Part shown: one piece after another, positions 61,254-64,000 of the stretch | Numbering within the stretch: the first letter of the stretch is position 1 | Layout: the number at the start of each line of letters is the position of its first letter | Assembly (NCBI GenBank): GCA_020630915.1 | Contig: JAHDIF010000005.1 | Location: 62,434-126,433, forward strand | Origin: Dokdonia sp. | Lineage (GTDB): Bacteria > Bacteroidota > Bacteroidia > Flavobacteriales > Flavobacteriaceae | DNA: 64,000 bases | Direction of reading: 5' to 3' | The notes under the pieces: generated by a model | Told to the model about the DNA's origin: nothing | Seen by the model: only the letters and a program-made list of their open reading frames with translations | Database searches by the model: none | Program-made: the position numbers and the translations under genes

Positions 61254-61863
61254 AAGAGTGTTTATAAGGTTCTCCGTTAAGGATTTTAAGCATATCTGCT
61301 TCTAGAGATTCTACAGGACGTTCTACAATACGACCTATTTCTTTACCATCTTTTTTAAAGATAAAAGTAGGTACGCGTATAATGTTATTTCCAGCGGTGT
61401 ATTCTTTGGGGTTCTGTTTTGTGCGATCTACGGTAATTAGTTCAAAGCTTTTTTCTTTAAAATTAGCCGCGTCAAGAATTTTAAGCATTCTTGGAGTTTC
61501 ACGTTTACTATCGCCACACCAGGTCCCCATAAATGTAGTTACTTCTACTCCTTCTAATGCTTTTTTTATTGCGGGAGTAAGATCTTCTTTAACGGTATAG
61601 GCTTCGTAGTTTTTATTATACCAAGCGCCAAAGGGTTCCATCGTGAGCGCCTCTCTAGGTTCTTTGCCTACTAACATGGTTTTAGTTTTAGGCTCATTTA
61701 CTTTCGTTGGAACAGGCTTTGCAGGTGGTGTAGGTGGCGCTGGGACTGCGGGTTGTACTGTTTCTGTTGTTGCTACTTTCTCTGCTGTATCAACTGTGGA
61801 TTTTGCTGTAGTACATCCTACTAGTAATGCAAGTGCAACTCCTAAAGTGACGATTTTTTTCAT
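61243..61863 (-). CDS. Thioredoxin-like lipoprotein with CxxS active site, copy 1
   Basis: 206 aa. Lipid Cys 17 (LALLVGC), a Pro/Thr/Ala-rich linker (VQPAVPAPPTPPAKPVPT) and a thioredoxin domain with TTFMGTWCGDSKRETPRML (Cys 116, Ser 119) and RVPTFIFKKDGKEIGRIVERP. As in the paralogue the second active-site Cys is Ser. Most domain residues align with copy 2 without gaps, so this is a tandem duplication with translational coupling. Confidence 0.82.
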   Translation of the reverse strand: MKKIVTLGVALALLVGCTTAKSTVDTAEKVATTETVQPAVPAPPTPPAKPVPTKVNEPKTKTMLVGKEPREALTMEPFGAWYNKNYEAYTVKEDLTPAIKKALEGVEVTTFMGTWCGDSKRETPRMLKILDAANFKEKSFELITVDRTKQNPKEYTAGNNIIRVPTFIFKKDGKEIGRIVERPVESLEADMLKILNGEPYKHSYEK

Positions 61864-61883
61864 TTTCTATTTTTAAGTTCGCT

Positions 61884-63398
61884 CTATATAAGTGAGACGC
61901 GGTCCATAACCTTTGGTTGCGTGACTCCTATCAGTTTTAGCACCGTAGGCGCTATATCTGCTAAGATACCATCATTTATTTTTTTGATGTCTTTATCTAC
62001 CAAAATTACAGGGACTGGGTTGGTAGTATGTGCTGTATTAGGAGAGCCATCTGAGTTAATCATGGTTTCTGCATTCCCGTGGTCTGCTATAATTATGACT
62101 GTATAGTCATTTTCTTGAGCGGTAGTCACAATATCTTTCGTGCAACTATCTACGGTTTCACACGCTTTCATTGCGGCTTCCATAACCCCAGTATGCCCCA
62201 CCATATCTGGATTTGCAAAGTTAAGGCACACAAAATCTACTTCTCCTCTCTGTATTTCTGGAAGGATCTTATCTCTAATTTCAAAAGCACTCATTTCTGG
62301 TTGTAAGTCGTAAGTAGCCACTTTAGGAGAAGGACATAATAATCGAGACTCACCCTTAAAAGGGCTCTCGCGACCTCCATTAAAGAAAAAGGTCACGTGC
62401 GGATATTTTTCTGTTTCTGCAATTCTTATTTGCGCTTTGCCTGCTTTTGCAAGTGTTTCTCCCAGTGTATCTGTGAGATTTTCTTTATCATAGATGACAT
62501 TCATACCTCTGAAGGTCTCGTCATAGTTAGTCATAGTGACGTAATAAAGGTCAAGTTTTGTAGTGTCATGCTCTGGAAAGTTCCTTTGGGAAAGCATTTC
62601 CGTAAGCTCGCGACCACGGTCTGTTCTAAAATTAAAGAAGATGATCACGTCACCATCATCAACAGTAGCAATTGGTGTATTATCTTTTGTAAGAACTAAT
62701 GGTTTTAAAAACTCATCGGTAACTCCATTGTCATAACTTTCTTGTATACTTTGAGAAATATCTGTAGTAGCCTGTCCCTCGCCTTTTACAATTAGATCAT
62801 ACGCCATTTTCACACGTTCCCAGCGTTTGTCTCTGTCCATAGCATAGTAACGCCCTATGGCTGAAGCTAGTTGTGCGTTGTTCGCTTTCGCGAAAGCGTT
62901 TATATCCTCCGCAAAACCTTTTCCAGACATTGGGTCTACATCACGACCATCTGTAAAGGCGTGAATGTAAGATTGAGGTACTCCAGCATTCTTTGCTGCA
63001 GTGATCAAACCTTTAAGATGATTGATGTGAGAGTGTACGCCTCCGTCTGAAAGTAACCCTAGAAAATGAACAGGTTTGTTATTTTTGATAGCATAGTCAA
63101 ACGCCTCACTGAGTGCCTTTTCGTCTTTGAGAGTATTGTCTTTAAGGGCTTTGTTTATTTTGGCAAAATCTTGATAGATGATACGACCAGCGCCTAGATT
63201 CATATGACCTACTTCGCTATTACCCATTTGACCTTCGGGTAGTCCCACATTTTCTCCGTGGGTAAGAAGTTGCGCGTGAGGATAGTCGTTATAAAGGCTA
63301 TCTATAAAAGGAGTTTGAGCTTGGTCTACGGCAGATACTTTCTTATCTGGAGCCATTCCCCAGCCGTCAAGTATCATTAGAATTGTTTTTTTGTTCAT
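61884..63398 (-). CDS. gpmI: 2,3-bisphosphoglycerate-independent phosphoglycerate mutase
   Basis: 504 aa. Alkaline-phosphatase superfamily enzyme: TILMILDGWGMAPDKK (Asp metal ligand), the phosphoserine loop GQMGNSEVGHMNLGAGR, HAFTDGRDVDP, FFNFRTDRGREL, CLNFANPDMVGHTGVMEA and IIADHGNAETM. It interconverts 3- and 2-phosphoglycerate, feeding enolase encoded elsewhere in the window. A perfect iterated palindrome codes for AFAKA (62884-62897). A terminator between it and the M48 gene suggests its own promoter. Confidence 0.96.
   Translation of the reverse strand: MNKKTILMILDGWGMAPDKKVSAVDQAQTPFIDSLYNDYPHAQLLTHGENVGLPEGQMGNSEVGHMNLGAGRIIYQDFAKINKALKDNTLKDEKALSEAFDYAIKNNKPVHFLGLLSDGGVHSHINHLKGLITAAKNAGVPQSYIHAFTDGRDVDPMSGKGFAEDINAFAKANNAQLASAIGRYYAMDRDKRWERVKMAYDLIVKGEGQATTDISQSIQESYDNGVTDEFLKPLVLTKDNTPIATVDDGDVIIFFNFRTDRGRELTEMLSQRNFPEHDTTKLDLYYVTMTNYDETFRGMNVIYDKENLTDTLGETLAKAGKAQIRIAETEKYPHVTFFFNGGRESPFKGESRLLCPSPKVATYDLQPEMSAFEIRDKILPEIQRGEVDFVCLNFANPDMVGHTGVMEAAMKACETVDSCTKDIVTTAQENDYTVIIIADHGNAETMINSDGSPNTAHTTNPVPVILVDKDIKKINDGILADIAPTVLKLIGVTQPKVMDRVSLI
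62884..62897. repeat. Iterated palindrome inside gpmI
   Basis: Perfect GCTTTCGCGAAAGC coding for AFAKA in a surface-type segment (INAFAKANNAQ). Confidence 0.9.
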
Positions 63399-63429
63399 CT
63401 ATAAAAATTGTCTTGTAAAGATAAAAAAC

Positions 63430-63453
63430 AAAACCCCGCTTACGCGAGGTTTT
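63430..63453 (-). terminator. Terminator after the M48 peptidase gene
   Basis: AAAACCCCGC pairs with GCGAGGTTTT with one mismatch around a 4-nt loop; on the minus strand it follows the M48 stop by 33 bp. Confidence 0.75.
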
Positions 63454-63486
63454 GAAGTGCTTTTAACGAAAAGGTTGTAGTTTGTT

Positions 63487-64000
63487 TTATCCCTGATATC
63501 CATATTTTTTTATTGAAGCCTCTATCTGCTCAATACGATTTTCTGGGTCTGGATGTGTACTAGAAAATTCTGGTTGTCGGTTAGGACCAGCAGCAGCTTT
63601 TAATATTTTCATAACTCCAATCATTTCATAAGGATTGTATCCAGAGCGTATCATAAATCGCACGCCTAAGTCGTCGCTTTCTAACTCATCATCGCGTCCA
63701 TTGCCTAAAAGAATATTTTGTCCTATAGCTCCAGCAGCACCTCCCATACCTCCACCTACTTCTGCTCCCATGGAGATGGTTTGCCACATCTCTGAGTTGG
63801 CTACACGCTCTGCACTGTGTTTACCAAGTACATGACCAATCTCGTGTCCTAAAACGCCTGCCACTTGGTCTTCATTTTCTAATTTTGAGAGTAGGGCATA
63901 GGTAATAAAAATTTGACCACCAGGTAATGCAAACGCATTAATAGTTTGATCATCTCGCAGCAAGTGGAACTCATATTGATAAGGCGTTTCACGAGCCATG
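63487..64000 (-). CDS. M48-family zinc metalloprotease (N-terminus outside window)
   Basis: At least 170 aa; the frame is still open at the window end, so the start lies beyond 64000. The HExxH zinc site is in VLGHEIGHVLGKHSAERVA, with the third ligand Glu in DELESDDLGVRFM. INAFALPGGQIFITYALLSKL upstream is typical of the M48B/YfgC-type exported proteases that work on outer-membrane proteins or in the periplasm. It ends in a DPENRIEQIEASIKKYGYQG tail. Confidence 0.9.
   Translation of the reverse strand, partial: MARETPYQYEFHLLRDDQTINAFALPGGQIFITYALLSKLENEDQVAGVLGHEIGHVLGKHSAERVANSEMWQTISMGAEVGGGMGGAAGAIGQNILLGNGRDDELESDDLGVRFMIRSGYNPYEMIGVMKILKAAAGPNRQPEFSSTHPDPENRIEQIEASIKKYGYQG

Overview
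The window is bacterial chromosome from a member of the Bacteroidota, most likely a marine Flavobacteriaceae close to Dokdonia/Krokinobacter. That placement is inference. It rests on the gene order secY-infA-rpmJ-rpsM-rpsK-rpsD-rpoA-rplQ, TAnnTTTG-type -7 promoter elements with few Shine-Dalgarno sequences, GLPGLI-family proteins, a DUF5103 type IX secretion plug protein, DUF3667, a Na+-translocating NADH:quinone reductase and SulP transporters. No rRNA, tRNA, CRISPR array, transposase, integrase or prophage gene was seen.

Layout. 1-3.4 kb is the end of the ribosomal protein/RNA polymerase alpha operon. 3.5-9.9 kb holds a small secreted protein, carA, eno, gltA and an amidinotransferase-family enzyme; a 790-bp gap between eno and gltA holds two tandem terminator-like RNA units. 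9.9-12.7 kb is an accessory stretch: an N-acetyltransferase without a normal start codon, a tiny membrane protein, and two attC-like sites that delimit integron-type cassettes, one carrying an orphan outer-membrane barrel gene. 12.7-20.5 kb holds purT, a DUF885 lipoprotein, an Ntn hydrolase, an aminotransferase, a fatty-acid desaturase and rsmG, with spacers crowded with palindromic repeats. 20.6-23.2 kb is an ECF sigma/anti-sigma-like/outer-membrane operon. 23.2-30.8 kb is a two-component system divergent from a secreted coiled-coil protein, two GLPGLI proteins and a large TonB-receptor-like protein, with three 10-bp direct repeats between the two arms. 30.9-42.2 kb holds a TMEM175-like channel, a CIA30 protein and a sulfur/methionine block: metK, cysH, a SAM-I riboswitch, metZ-metX-hom and two SulP transporters. 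42.5-49 kb holds pruA, NRDE and unknown proteins, apaG, DUF3667 and the T9SS plug. 49.3-56.9 kb is nqrABCDEF, a conserved small protein and apbE, which attaches the FMN needed by NqrB and NqrC. 56.9-64 kb, mostly minus strand, holds a charged secreted protein, a lipoprotein, a methyltransferase, map, a HAD phosphatase, DUF805, twin thioredoxin-like lipoproteins, gpmI and a truncated M48 protease.

The strongest non-gene signals are these. First, a 14-bp palindrome, GCTTTCGCGAAAGC, occurs 12 times perfectly plus many near-matches, in spacers and inside coding genes in all three frames. Second, a 63-bp composite of that palindrome carries the same 42-bp insert at two loci with co-varying ends. 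Third, the attC-like sites have core boxes that match the way integron cassettes should. Fourth, several genes have a -7 element exactly 4 nt before the start codon, suggesting leaderless mRNAs. All positions come from reading the sequence; no database search was possible.
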